DNA of 64,000 bases from Psococerastis gibbosa (GCA_963971405.1 OZ020489.1:8990001-9054000); one strand, 5' to 3'; shown: positions 43,023 through 53,791, counted from the stretch's first letter. The notes: generated by a model from the sequence alone, not told the origin. Translations and numbers: made by a program.

Positions 43023-43425
43023 TTGCTCTCCAATTTATACGTAGTACCTATATAAGGAAAGCTTTGTCATGGTCGAAATTTTCGATTCCGAGATTTCAAC
43101 AGATTTACACGTTTTGAGGTCCCAGGAACGCAAAAAAGTGGTTTTTACAAAATGTCTGTCTATTGCTCTGTCCGCCTGTCTGCCACTCTGTCTGTTCATC
43201 GATTTCTGGGCCAACTACTCGGTCAATTTAAAAGAAATTTAGCATGTAGGTTCACAAAAATCATACCTCGTGGCCGTTTTTTTCTATCATCTTTTAAAAA
43301 AAAAATTTTTTGCACAAAAATAAATATTTTTTTGGGAAAGCAACCTGTCCGGTTTCGTTACTCAATTTAACACCTTTAACATGTCTGAAAGTAGAAATCA
43401 TCGAAAATTATTTGTTATAGTCAGT
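43023..43425. repeat. GTCCGAG repeat pieces, inverted junction
   Basis: 43023-43279 is the right end in reverse (TGCTCTCCAATTTATACGTA to CACAAAAATCATACCTCGTG). At about 43283 it switches to plus-orientation internal sequence (TTTCTATCATCTTTT...GGAAAGCAACCTGTCCGGTT...ATGTCTGAAAGTAGAAATCA). The same junction occurs at 46866-47260. Confidence 0.75.
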
Positions 43426-43886
43426 CAAAATTAGTAGATAGGGAATATGAGTAATTTCATGGTAAATGATTTTCCAGTTGTTATATTTCCGATATCTCAA
43501 GGGGGGGGGGGGGGTTGTCCACCTGACGTCACTGGAAGTGAGATAAATTCTAGATAGGTCAGACCAACACATTAATTACCCCCACAGCAATAATGGCAGG
43601 ACACGCAAGGCATTTGAGCGCGAATTTTCTATCATTTCTTCAAAAAATAATTTTTTTGTGTAAAATCAAAATTTTTTTGGGAGAGCAACCTATCCGGTTT
43701 AGTTACTCAATTTAACACCTAAACATGCCTGAAGGTAGAAATCATCGATAGAAAGGTTTCGCAGAAGAATTATTTTTTAGTCATTTCTCATTAAAATTTA
43801 GTTATTTTTATTTTTTTACCCCCAGAAGCAAACTATCAAGGGGCAAGCGACCCCCGCAATTTGTCAGCATTAACAACAACTACATT

Positions 43887-44021
43887 TCTGGCCATGCTTC
43901 GGAGGGCATGTAAAGCTGGCGGTCCCGGGTCATCCTATAGTTGAGTGTAAGAGAGGGCTTTATAGCCTTATTTTCACTAGGTTGGCTTAGTAATAGAAAC
44001 ATAAAAAGTCCTTATTTATAA
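43887..44021 (+). mobile_element. SINE-A body inserted in a GTCCGAG repeat
   Basis: TCTGGCCATGCTTCGGAGGG, GTTGAGTGTAAGAGAGGGCT, TTGGCTTAGTAATAGAAACA and AAAAGTCCTTATTTATAA. The tRNA-like head is missing. The sister copy at 48230-48290 lacks this insert, so it entered after the Y/Y' duplication or was lost from Y'. Confidence 0.8.
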
Positions 44022-44281
44022 TATATGAGAATTTAAAAGAAATCGTTAGAGCCATTTTTGAGAAATAATTTTTTTAGACGTTTTTTGGGAGTTTTTTGTG
44101 AATAACCCCCCCCCCCCCCAAATTGAATTGGCCCAAAATAAAAATAAAACGATCCCGAGGCATGATTTTTGTAAACCCTACATGCTAAATTTCATCAAAA
44201 TCGACCGCTTAGTTTGCCCGGAAATCGGATGCACAGGCAGACAGTCAGACATTTCGTAAAAACCACTTTTTTGGGTTCCTG

Positions 44282-44439
44282 CAGTCTGATCGAGGCGTTT
44301 ATAATACCGGGGTTAAATAAATACCCTAGGATTATAACTGTAAACAAACACATTTTGAATAGCACTTTCCATTATAAAATTATCTTGTTTACCAGTGGAT
44401 TAAATAAATACCGGTCTTATAAACGCCCCGATCAGGCTG
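44282..44439. mobile_element. CAGYCTGATC MITE, 158 bp, with CCTG duplication
   Basis: Ends CAGTCTGATCGAGGCGTTTA and TAAACGCCCCGATCAGGCTG. CCTG occurs on both sides (44278-44281 and 44440-44443), where empty repeat copies have a single TTCCTGGGACC, so a 4-bp target duplication is directly seen. Inner parts ACCGGGGTTAAATAAATACC and GGATTAAATAAATACCGGTC also pair. Equivalent insertions: 48522-48679 and 51320-51477. Confidence 0.88.
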
Positions 44440-44540
44440 CCTGGGACCTGAAAACGTGTAAATCCGTTGAAATCTCGGAATCGAAAATTTCGACCATCAC
44501 AAGCTTTCCTTTTACTACGTATAAATTGGAAAGCAATAAA

Positions 44541-44804
44541 ATATATACAGTATTATACCACTGGCCATTATTAAAGTAGGCAGCCAATTGAAGGGGCAGG
44601 AAGAAATTGGGGAGTATTGCATAGTGAGGGTATTTAGACCGTCCATGGTAAAGATGTGGCGAGTTGGCCCTGACGAATTGCACAATGGGGCTGACACCGA
44701 GCGGGACGTCCGACCTTTTTTCTAGTTTGTAGGTTTTTCAACCCAGAAAAACCTGTTTGCAATATTTGACTGTCGTGACCATTCTATAGTGTTATATATT
44801 CAAT
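44541..44804. repeat. Duplicated flank block Z
   Basis: CTGGCCATTATTAAAGTAGG, CAGCCAATTGAAGGGGCAGG and AATGGGGCTGACACC recur at 48775-49039 and 51573-51837. Unknown content. Reverse frames here (60-93 codons) are duplicated with the DNA. Confidence 0.7.
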
Positions 44805-44911
44805 GGCACTGAGCAGTTCACGGGCCTCGTTCATTAATACTTAAATGTTTCAAGATAATTATAAGTCCAATACGTGCATTACTGTGTGTGTTTTTTTTCT
44901 TTACATCTCTA

Positions 44912-45023
44912 AGAACCGTCCGAGTTTTATTCAACATGCTTTCCAATTTATCAAAATTAGCAGATAGAGAAAATGAATAATTTCATGGTAAATAATTTTC
45001 CTATAGTTACATTTCCGATATTT

Positions 45024-45087
<64 letters not shown>

Positions 45088-45812
45088 GTAGCACCTGATG
45101 TCACTGGAGATGAGTTAAATTCTAGATAGGTCAGACCAACACAATACCACTCAGCAATAATGGCAGGGCACGCAATGCATTTAAGCGTAAATTTTCTATC
45201 ATTTTTTCAAAAACAAAATTTTTGCTCAAAACCAAAATGGTTTTTTGGGAAAGCAACCTGTCCGGTTTCGTTACACAATTTAACACCTAAAACATGCCTG
45301 AAGGTAGAAATCATCGACAGAAAGGTTCGCAGAAAAATTATTTTTCACTTAAAATTTAGTTATTTTTATTTTTTTTTACCCCCAGAAGCAAACTATCAAG
45401 GGGCAAGCGACCCCCTGTATTTTGTTAACATTAATATCGACTACAAGATATGTGAATTTAAAAGAAATCGTTGGAGCCGTTTTGGCGAAATCATTTTTTA
45501 GACGTTTTTTTGGAGTTTTTTGAGAATGAAAACCCCCCCAAATTGAGTTAGCCCAAAATAAAAAGAACTGTCTCGAGGTATGATTTGTGTGAACCTACGT
45601 ATCCAAAAATTTCTTCAAAATCGGCCGAATAGTTTGCCCGGAAATCGATGAACAGACAGACAAGACATAGAGACAGACAGACAGAGCGACAGACAGACAT
45701 TTCGTAAAAACCACTTTTTTGGGTTCCTGGGACCTCAAAACGTGTAAATCCGTTGAAATCTCCGAACCGAAAATTCAACCATCACGAAGCTATCCTTAGA
45801 CTACGTATAAAT
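44912..45812 (+). repeat. GTCCGAG repeat with giant poly-G tract
   Basis: Sister of 41427-42183 but without its internal deletion: AAGAACCGTCCGAGTTTTAT, poly-G at 45025-45085, GTAGCACCTGATGTCACTGG, CAACCTGTCCGGTTTCGTTA, ATCGTTGGAGCCGTTTTGGC, then a cut right end at CTACGTATAAAT. Confidence 0.85.
45025..45085 (+). repeat. Homopolymer of 61 G
   Basis: Uninterrupted G from 45025 to 45085, at the position where all other copies of this repeat have 6-24 G. Confidence 0.9.
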
Positions 45813-46620
45813 ATCACACCTCGGACGATTTTTTTATTTTTTTATTTTTATAGCTCAATTTGGGGGGGTTTTATTCTCAAAAAACTCAAAAAAAAAAGTC
45901 TAAAAAATGTATTTCTCAAAAACGGCTCCAACGATTTCTTTTAAGTTCACATATATTGTAGCCCTTATTAATGTTAATAAAATGTGGAGGGTCGCTTGCC
46001 CCTTGATTGTTTGCTTCGGGGGGTAAAAAAATAAAAATATCTAAATTTTAATGAAAAATGACTAAAAAAAAGAAAAATTCTGCTAAACCTTTCCATCGAT
46101 GATTTCTACCTTCAGGCATGTTTTAGGTGTTAAAAAGAGTAAAGAAAACCGGAAAGGTTGCTATCCCAAAAAAGTATTTTTTTTTGGGCAAAAAAATGTT
46201 TTTTTGAAAAATGATAGAAAATTCACGGTCAAATGCATTGCGTGCCCTGCCATTATTCCTGTGGGGTAATGCATTGTCTGATCGGTCTAGAATATGCAAT
46301 GCCATCGATTAATTCAGTGCTTTGGGATAGGTGATATCCTAGGCGATTGCCAGAGGGGGTCCTTACGTTCCGGACCCCCCCCCCCCCCTTCCCAAATGGT
46401 TACAGCGTACACTAGATAGAATGGAGTTTTATAGATTTCTAAATTTATTGAGGTTACCTCCCCTCCAGTGACGTCAGGTGAACCCCCCCCCCCCCCCCGA
46501 GATATTCGAAATTAAACCAAAAGAAAATTATTTACCATGAAATTACTTATTTTCTCTATCTCTACTAAGTAGTTGATAAATGTGAAAGCATGTTCGAGTA
46601 ATCTCGGACCGGTTCTTTTT
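45813..46620 (-). repeat. GTCCGAG repeat, inverted fused copy
   Basis: Sister of 42184-42885, keeping the complete left end: C-run at 46484-46498, GAGATATTCGAAATTAAACC, GCATGTTCGAGTAATCTCGG ACCGGTTCTTT. Confidence 0.82.
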
Positions 46621-46734
46621 GAATTGTCATTACTTACAATAGAATTATTTGGTTGTATATTTGTATATATATTTTTTGGTTTAACTCATAATTGCTAAAA
46701 ATCTGTTGGTAATTGAAAGGTGATGTAATGAGTG

Positions 46735-46866
46735 GATGGCCATGCTTCGGAGGGCATGTGAAGCAGGCGGTCCCGGGCCTTCCTAGTTGAGTGTAAGAGA
46801 GGGCTTTATAGCCCTAACTCCGCTAGGTTGGTTTAGTCATAGAAACAACAACAAAAGTCATTATTT
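46735..46866 (+). mobile_element. SINE-A 3' body
   Basis: GGCCATGCTTCGGAGGGCAT, GGCGGTCCCGGGCCTTCCTA, GTTGAGTGTAAGAGAGGGCT, CGCTAGGTTGGTTTAGTCAT and a TTATTTA tail. Headless. Confidence 0.8.
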
Positions 46867-47418
46867 ATTGCTCTCCAATTTATACGTAGTACCTATATAA
46901 GGAAAGCTTTGTCATGGTCGAAATTTTCGATTCCGAGATTTCAACAGATTTACACGTTTTGAGGTCCCAGGAACGCAAAAAAGTGGTTTTTACAAAATGT
47001 CTGTCTATTGCTCTGTCCGCCTGTCTGCCACTCTGTCTGTTCATCGATTTCTGGGCCAACTACTCGGTTAATTTAAAAGAAATTTAGCATGTAGGTTCAC
47101 AAAAATCATACCTCGTGACCGTTTTTTCTATCATGTTTTAAAAAAAAAAAAATTTGCACAAAAATAAATATTTTTTTGGGAAAGCAACCTGTCCGGTTTC
47201 GTTACTCAATTTAACACCTTAAACATGTCTGAAAGTAGAAATCATCGAAAATTATTTGTTATAGTCATTTTTCCAGAAGCAAACTATCTTGCGGCAAGCG
47301 ACCTCCCGCATTTTATTAACATTAATATTGACTACAATATATATGAATTTAAAAGAAATCGTTGGAGCCACTTTTGAGAAATAATTTTTTTAAACGTTTT
47401 TTTTTAGTTTTTTGAGAA
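46867..47418. repeat. GTCCGAG repeat pieces, inverted junction (sister of 43023-43425)
   Basis: The same reverse-to-plus switch at about 47125. The plus part then continues through CAAACTATCTTGCGGCAAGC and AATCGTTGGAGCCACTTTTG to GTTTTTTGAGAACGACT, where similarity ends. Confidence 0.78.
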
Positions 47419-47424
47419 CGACTG

Positions 47425-47581
47425 CGGGCAAACTTACAAATTTGGAAAAAATTGAAAACAAAAATGATCAATTGTTGAAAACCAGTGGAATGTGGTGTAA
47501 AAATAAATAATGCATCATTGAAGATTTTCCGTCAATGACCAAATCAAATTTGAAGTATAATTGACCAGTGGAATAGCCGCC
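47425..47581. mobile_element. Half of a GGCG-type MITE
   Basis: CGGGCAAACTTACAAATTTG, CCAGTGGAATGTGGTGTAAA, CCGTCAATGACC and the end GACCAGTGGAATAGCCGCC before TTA (47582-47584). Reverse-complement match to 7528-7690. Tandem copy at 50750-50906. Confidence 0.6.
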
Positions 47582-47759
47582 TTAGCATTATTCCAATTTG
47601 AATTTGAAGAAGCTCTCATATACGGCTTCAAAGTAATAATAGGTAGATTTAGTATTTTACAGTAGATTCATTAAGTCTAATTAAATCATCTGCAATTCTA
47701 AAATAAGCTATTTTTGGAAAGCCTATGCTGAGCAGAAGTACAATGCTAGGTCAAATAAA

Positions 47760-48774
47760 AGAACCGGTCCGAGTTTACTCGAACATGCTTTCCAATTTAT
47801 CAACATTAGTAGATACTAGGGAATATGAGTAATTTCATGGTAAATGATTTTCCAGTTGTTAAATTTCCGATATCTCGGGGGGGGGGGGGGGGGTTGTCCA
47901 CCAGACGTCACTGGAAGTAAGATAAATTCTAGATAGGTCAGACCAACACATTAATTACCACACAGCAATAATGGCAGGACACGCAAGGCATTTGAGCGCG
48001 AATTTAATATCATTTTTTCAAAAAATAATTTTTTGTGCAAAATCAAATATTTTTTTGGGAGAGCAACCTATCCGGTTTAGTTACTCAATCTAACACCTAA
48101 AACATCCCTGAAGGTAGAAATCATCGATAGAAAGGTTTCAAGGTTTCGCAGAAAAATTATTTTTTAGTCATTTCTCATTAAAATTTAGTTATTTTTATTT
48201 TTTTACCCCCAGAAGCAAACTATCAAGGGGCAAGCGACCCCCCGCAATTTGTCAGCATTAACAACAACTACAATATATGAGAATTTAAAAGAAATCGTTG
48301 GAGCAGTTTTTGAGAAATAATTTTTTTAGACGTTTTTTGGGAGTTTTTTGTGAATAAAACCCCCCCAAATTGAATTGGCCCGAAATAAAATAAAATGATC
48401 CCGAGGTATGATTTTTGTAAACCTACATGCTAAATTTCATCAAAATCGATTGCCCGGAAATCGATGCACAGAGATGACAGACAGACAGACATTTCGTAAA
48501 AACCACTTTTTTGGGTTCCTGCAGTCTGATCGAGGCGTTTATAATACCGGGGTTAAATAAATACCCTAGGATTATAACTGTAAACAAACAAATTTTGAAT
48601 AGCACTTTCCATTATAAAGTTATCTTGTTTACCAGTGGATTAAATAAATACCGGTCTTATAAACGCCCCGATCAGGCTGCTGGGACCTGAAAACGTGTAA
48701 ACCCGTTGAAATCTCGGAATCGAAAATTTCGACCATCACAAAGCTTTCCTTTTACTACGTATAAATTGGAAAGC
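47760..48774 (+). repeat. GTCCGAG repeat carrying a MITE
   Basis: AAGAACCGGTCCGAGTTTAC, G-run at 47878-47893, GGCAAGCGACCCCCCGCAAT, and right end CTACGTATAAATTGGAAAGC. A MITE sits at 48522-48679. Confidence 0.85.
48522..48679. mobile_element. CAGYCTGATC MITE, 158 bp
   Basis: Same element and same insertion point as 44282-44439, so the insertion predates the Y/Y' duplication. One C of the right-hand CCTG is lost. Confidence 0.85.
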
Positions 48775-49052
48775 AATAAAATATATACAGTATATACCAC
48801 TGGCCATTATTAAAGTAGGCAGCCAATTGAAGGGGCAGGAAGAAATTGAGAGTGTTGCATAGTGAGGGTATTTAGACCGTCCCTGGTAAAGATGTGACGA
48901 GTTGGACCCTGACGAATTGCACAATGGGCTGACACCAGCGGGACGTCCGACCTTTCTTCTAGTTTGTAGGTTTTTCACCAGAAAAGCCTGTTTGCAATAT
49001 TTGACCGTCGTGACCATTCTATAGTGTTATATATTCAATGGCTATAGCAAGG

Positions 49053-49188
49053 TAAATAACACGTTAACCAACATGGAAGTGGGTTTAGGATAGCACGCTG
49101 GTTAGCTGGTTATCGGTGTGTTAACTTAGCCTGATATAACACACTTAACTAGGTATAACTCGATAACACGAACACTGTGAAGACCCCT
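49053..49188 (+). repeat. ~135-bp direct repeat, left member
   Basis: TAACACGTTAACCAACATGG, ACGCTGGTTAGCTGGTTATC and ACTAGGTATAACTCGATAAC. Its partner at 49443-49578 has the same order. Block X lies between them. Its end, CACTGTGAAGACCCC, is the reverse of the start of the unit at 40616. Confidence 0.75.
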
Positions 49189-49442
49189 ACAGTGGTAGTA
49201 GTCAGACGTTCGTGGCACGGTTTTAACGAAAGTGGCAGAACTCTATTCTAGTGCCACATTTGTTTATATTTTTTGTTCGTTTTGGTTATTATAATTTTAA
49301 GTATTTACGGTAATTGCTTGCGATATAATAGATAATACAAATAAATTTAAATTCAACAAAATTTTAAACGCGTGTTTCAAATCAATCGACAAAAACAAAT
49401 ATGGCGGCGGTCAAACCTGAGCTATCTATTGCACCGCTAGCT

Positions 49443-49578
49443 ATATAACACAGTTAACCAACTTGTATGTGCGTTGAGGATAACACACTGGTTAGCTTGT
49501 TATCGGGTTTCACGTGTGTTAACTTAACTTGATATACCACACATAACTAGGTATAACTCGATAACACCAACACTGTAA
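49443..49578 (+). repeat. ~135-bp direct repeat, right member
   Basis: TAACACAGTTAACCAACTTG, ACACTGGTTAGCTTGTTATC, ACTAGGTATAACTCGATAAC and CACTGTAAAAACCC. Clearly diverged from the left member. Confidence 0.75.
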
Positions 49579-49646
49579 AAACCCATAATAATTCTAAAGA
49601 TTGGTCAAAAAATGCTGACTTAACGGATAACTGACATCCTGGGTTA

Positions 49647-50041
49647 GGCGCGGTTCCCACCGACCTGCAAGTGCGAAATACACATACGGTGACGTGGTAG
49701 CAGATATTATTAATAAAGGCGGGGTTTCCACCGACCTCTCATTGCAGAATGCAAATGACATTGACGGAAATTTAAGTTTTTCTTTTTATAGTAATCTATT
49801 AAAGTGTGTGTACTTAACATATCCCATGCCGCCATTTTTTAATTTTAGTTTGTTTGTTTGTGATTTTACTGTATGATCGTTGATCAATTTTAACTATGGC
49901 ATAGAGTAAAACAAAAATTTCCGTCAATGTCATTTGCATTCTGCAATGAGAGGTCGGTGGAAACCCCGCCTTTATTAATGATATCTGCTACCACGTCACC
50001 GTATGTGTATTTTGCACTTGCAGGTCGGTGGATACCGCGCC
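49647..50041. mobile_element. Nested hairpin MITE (GGCG type), 395 bp
   Basis: TTA at 49644-49646 and 50042-50044. Outer arms GGCGCGGTTCCCACCGACCT and AGGTCGGTGGATACCGCGCC run inward to ACGTGGTAGCAGATATTATT, mirrored by AATGATATCTGCTACCACGT. The centre is occupied by a second 253-bp hairpin at 49718-49970 (GGCGGGGTTTCCACCGACCT and AGGTCGGTGGAAACCCCGCC). Its flanks TTAATAAA and TTTATTAA are inverted, not direct. The inner unit equals the element at 18588-18840. Confidence 0.88.
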
Positions 50042-50124
50042 TTACCGAAAATTAGCGCGAGCGAGCCAAGACTTGGAGCGGACTAGATTGATGGATCGAC
50101 AAACTAGTGTTCCCGATGAGACGC

Positions 50125-50518
50125 CTGGGTGGTTTAGTGGTATGAATGCTCTGTTTTTAAAGATTAGTGGCAACGTGTAATTGTGTAATTTTCTATTTAT
50201 ACGTTAGTATAAGGAAAGTTATGTGATGGTCAATATGTTTGATTTAGAGATTTCAGTGAATTTACACGTTTTGAGGTCTCTGGAACCCAAAAGGTGGTTT
50301 TTACGAAAGGTCTGTCTGTCGGTCTGTCTGTTTGTCGATTTTGGGCAAACTAATCGGTTAATTTGAATGAAATTGGCATGTAGGGTCACAAAAATCATAC
50401 CCCGGGACATTTTGTTGATTTTGGGCTAGCTCAATTTTGTTTTCACACTAAAAATTTCTTTAAAAGAAACGGCAAAAAACATTTTTCTTTAAATTGACAT
50501 AGTCTTTATTAATGTTTT
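50125..50518. repeat. tRNA-A-box-like patch and diverged GTCCGAG right end (reverse)
   Basis: GCCTGGGTGGTTTAGTGGTA (50131-50150) resembles a pol III A box, but no B box follows. From 50190, a reverse copy of the GTCCGAG right end (ATTTATACGTTAGTATAAGG, GTCTGTCTGTTTGTCGATTT) is older than its neighbours. Confidence 0.5.
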
Positions 50519-51319
50519 CGGTTTCGTTACTCAATTTAACACCTTAAACATGTCTGAAAGTAGAAATCATCGAAAATTATTTGTTATAGTCATTTTTCCA
50601 GAAGCAAACTATCTTGCGGCAAGCGACCTCCCGCATTTTATTAACATTAATATTGACTACAATATATATGAATTTAAAAGAAATCGTTGGAGCCACTTTT
50701 GAGAAATAATTTTTTTAAACGTTTTTTTTTAGTTTTTTGAGAACGACTGCGGGCAAACTTACAAATTTGGAAAAAATTGAAAACAAAAATGATCAATTGT
50801 TGAAAACCAGTGGAATGTGGTGTAAAAATAAATAATGCATCATTGAAGATTTTCCGTCAATGACCAAATCAAATTTGAAGTATAATTGACCAGTGGAATA
50901 GCCGCCTTAGCATTATTCCAATTTGAATTTGAAGAAGCTCTCATATACGGCTTCAAAGTAATAATAGGTAGATTTAGTATTTTACAGTAGATTCATTAAG
51001 TCTAATTAAATCATCTGCAATTCTAAAATAAGCTATTTTTGGAAATTTGTCAGCATTAACAACAACTACAATATATGAGAATTTAAAAGAAATCGTTGGA
51101 GCAGTTTTTGAGAAATAATTTTTTTAGACGTTTTTTGGGAGTTTTTTGTGAATAAAACCCCCCCAAATTGAATTGGCCCGAAATAAAATAAAATGATCCC
51201 GAGGTATGATTTTTGTAAACCTACATGCTAAATTTCATCAAAATCGATTGCCCGGAAATCGATGCACAGAGATGACAGACAGACAGACATTTCGTAAAAA
51301 CCACTTTTTTGGGTTCCTG

Positions 51320-51477
51320 CAGTCTGATCGAGGCGTTTATAATACCGGGGTTAAATAAATACCCTAGGATTATAACTGTAAACAAACAAATTTTGAATAG
51401 CACTTTCCATTATAAAGTTATCTTGTTTACCAGTGGATTAAATAAATACCGGTCTTATAAACGCCCCGATCAGGCTG
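51320..51477. mobile_element. CAGYCTGATC MITE, tandem copy
   Basis: Identical by eye to 48522-48679; duplicated with unit 2. Confidence 0.85.
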
Positions 51478-52444
51478 CTGGGACCTGAAAACGTGTAAAC
51501 CCGTTGAAATCTCGGAATCGAAAATTTCGACCATCACAAAGCTTTCCTTTTACTACGTATAAATTGGAAAGCAATAAAATATATACAGTATATACCACTG
51601 GCCATTATTAAAGTAGGCAGCCAATTGAAGGGGCAGGAAGAAATTGAGAGTGTTGCATAGTGAGGGTATTTAGACCGTCCCTGGTAAAGATGTGACGAGT
51701 TGGACCCTGACGAATTGCACAATGGGCTGACACCAGCGGGACGTCCGACCTTTCTTCTAGTTTGTAGGTTTTTCACCAGAAAAGCCTGTTTGCAATATTT
51801 GACCGTCGTGACCATTCTATAGTGTTATATATTCAATGGCTATAGCAAGGTAAATAACACGTTAACCAACATGGAAGTGGGTTTAGGATAGCACGCTGGT
51901 TAGCTGGTTATCGGTGTGTTAACTTAGCCTGATATAACACACTTAACTAGGTATAACTCGATAACACGAACACTGTGAAGACCCCTACAGTGGTAGTAGT
52001 CAGACGTTCGTGGCACGGTTTTAACGAAAGTGGCAGAACTCTATTCTAGTGCCACATTTGTTTATATTTTTTGTTCGTTTTGGTTATTATAATTTTAAGT
52101 ATTTACGGTAATTGCTTGCGATATAATAGATAATACAAATAAATTTAAATTCAACAAAATTTTAAACGCGTGTTTCAAATCAATCGACAAAAACAAATAT
52201 GGCGGCGGTCAAACCTGAGCTATCTATTGCACCGCTAGCTATATAACACAGTTAACCAACTTGTAAGTGCGTTGAGGATAACACACTGGTTAGCTTGTTA
52301 TCGGGTTTCACGTGTGTTAACTTAACTTGATATACCACACATAACTAGGTATAACTCGATAACACCAACACTGTAAAAACCCATAATAATTCTAAAGATT
52401 GGTCAAAAAATGCTGACTTAACGGATAACTGACATCCTGGGTTA

Positions 52445-52839
52445 GGCGCGGTTCCCACCGACCTGCAAGTGCGAAATACACATACGGTGACGTGGTAGCA
52501 GATATTATTAATAAAGGCGGGGTTTCCACCGACCTCTCATTGCAGAATGCAAATGACATTGACGGAAATTTAAGTTTTTCTTTTTATAGTAATCTATTAA
52601 AGTGTGTGTACTTAACATATCCCATGCCGCCATTTTTTAATTTTAGTTTGTTTGTTTGTGATTTTACTGTATGATCGTTGATCAATTTTAACTATGGCAT
52701 AGAGTAAAACAAAAATTTCCGTCAATGTCATTTGCATTCTGCAATGAGAGGTCGGTGGAAACCCCGCCTTTATTAATGATATCTGCTACCACGTCACCGT
52801 ATGTGTATTTTGCACTTGCAGGTCGGTGGATACCGCGCC
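52445..52839. mobile_element. Nested hairpin MITE, tandem copy
   Basis: Copy of 49647-50041 carried by the tandem duplication. Inner hairpin at 52516-52768. Confidence 0.88.
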
Positions 52840-53312
52840 TTACCGAAAATTAGCGCGAGCGAGCCAAGACTTGGAGCGGACTAGATTGATGGATCGACAA
52901 ACTAGTGTTCCCGATGAGACGCCTGGGTGGTTTAGTGGTATGAATGCTCTGTTTTTAAAGATTAGTGGCAACGTGTAATTGTGTAATTTTCTATTTATAC
53001 GTTAGTATAAGGAAAGTTATGTGATGGTCAATATGTTTGATTTAGAGATTTCAGTGAATTTACACGTTTTGAGGTCTCTGGAACCCAAAAGGTGGTTTTT
53101 ACGAAAGGTCTGTCTGTCGGTCTGTCTGTTTGTCGATTTTGGGCAAACTAATCGGTTAATTTGAATGAAATTGGCATGTAGGGTCACAAAAATCATACCC
53201 CGGGACATTTTGTTGATTTTGGGCTAGCTCAATTTTGTTTTCACACTAAAAATTTCTTTAAAAGAAACGGCAAAAAACATTTTTCTTTAAATTGACATAG
53301 TCTTTATTAATG

Positions 53313-53690
53313 CTAAAAAATTATTTTGGGCTAACTCAATTTGGGAGGGATTCTCAAAAACTCCTAAAAAAACGTCTAAAAACATTATCTCTCAAAAATG
53401 GCTTCAACGATATCTTTTAAATACACATATTGTATATTGTAGTTGTTATTAATATAAACAAAACCCAATAGGTCACTTGTCCCTTGATAGTCTGGTTCTG
53501 GGGGGTATTAAATAAATAAATATAAACAATATTTTAATGATAAATTACTAAAAAATAATTTTTCTGCGGATCCCTTCAATGTTTTCTTACTTCAGGAATG
53601 TTTTAGGTGTTAAATAGACGGAACTGAACAGTTTACTTTCACAAACAAAGATTCGGTCTTGAACAAAAAATTATGCATTGAAGAAATTAG
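53313..53690 (-). repeat. Diverged GTCCGAG repeat middle part (reverse)
   Basis: TTATTTTGGGCTAACTCAAT TTGGGAGGG, ATGGCTTCAACGATATCTTT, GGTCACTTGTCCCTTGATAG and CTTCAGGAATGTTTTAGGTG. It continues the reverse copy broken by the tandem duplication join at 53312, which shows that the sequence right of 53312 is the original flank. Confidence 0.7.
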
Positions 53691-53791
53691 GGAATTTTAT
53701 GTCTTGCTTTGCCAATTAAATAAAAAATAAGAAGTCTTTAAAAACAGCGGATTTTGTGGTACCTATTTCTTGTCGGACGTACGGGTACACT

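Larger units (their letters stand above)
43426..44540 (+). repeat. GTCCGAG repeat interrupted by a SINE and a MITE
   Basis: AATTAGTAGATAGGGAATAT to CTACGTATAAATTGGAAAGC, with a G-run at 43501-43514. A SINE-A 3' part sits at 43887-44021 and a CAGTCTGATC MITE at 44282-44439. Both are nested insertions within this copy. Confidence 0.85.
41308..44804. other. Segmental duplication, copy Y
   Basis: From GCACTGAGCAG to TATATATTCAATGG, this block matches 44806-49039 in order and orientation. Y lacks the stretches corresponding to about 46515-46800 and 47275-47800, and has an AT-repeat expansion at 42889-42940. It is built of several GTCCGAG repeat copies, SINE-A pieces and one MITE, listed separately. 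Confidence 0.8.
44806..49039. other. Segmental duplication, copy Y'
   Basis: Second copy of 41308-44804, longer because it keeps segments lost from Y and holds the insert at 47418-47600. Its right part (from 47194) is also the left part of the later tandem duplication. Confidence 0.8.
47194..50514. other. Tandem duplication, unit 1
   Basis: CGGTTTCGTTACTCAATTTA at 47194 to CTTTATTAATG at 50514. Unit 2 follows at 50519. See the separate entries for contents (MITEs, GTCCGAG pieces, blocks X and Z). Confidence 0.9.
50519..53312. other. Tandem duplication, unit 2
   Basis: Nearly identical to unit 1. It matches 47194-47720 at an offset of 3325 and 48247-50514 at an offset of 2798, because about 527 bp (47721-48247) are missing. 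By eye I found one substitution (49468 T, 52266 A). It contains MITEs at 50750-50906, 51320-51477 and 52445-52839. Confidence 0.9.
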
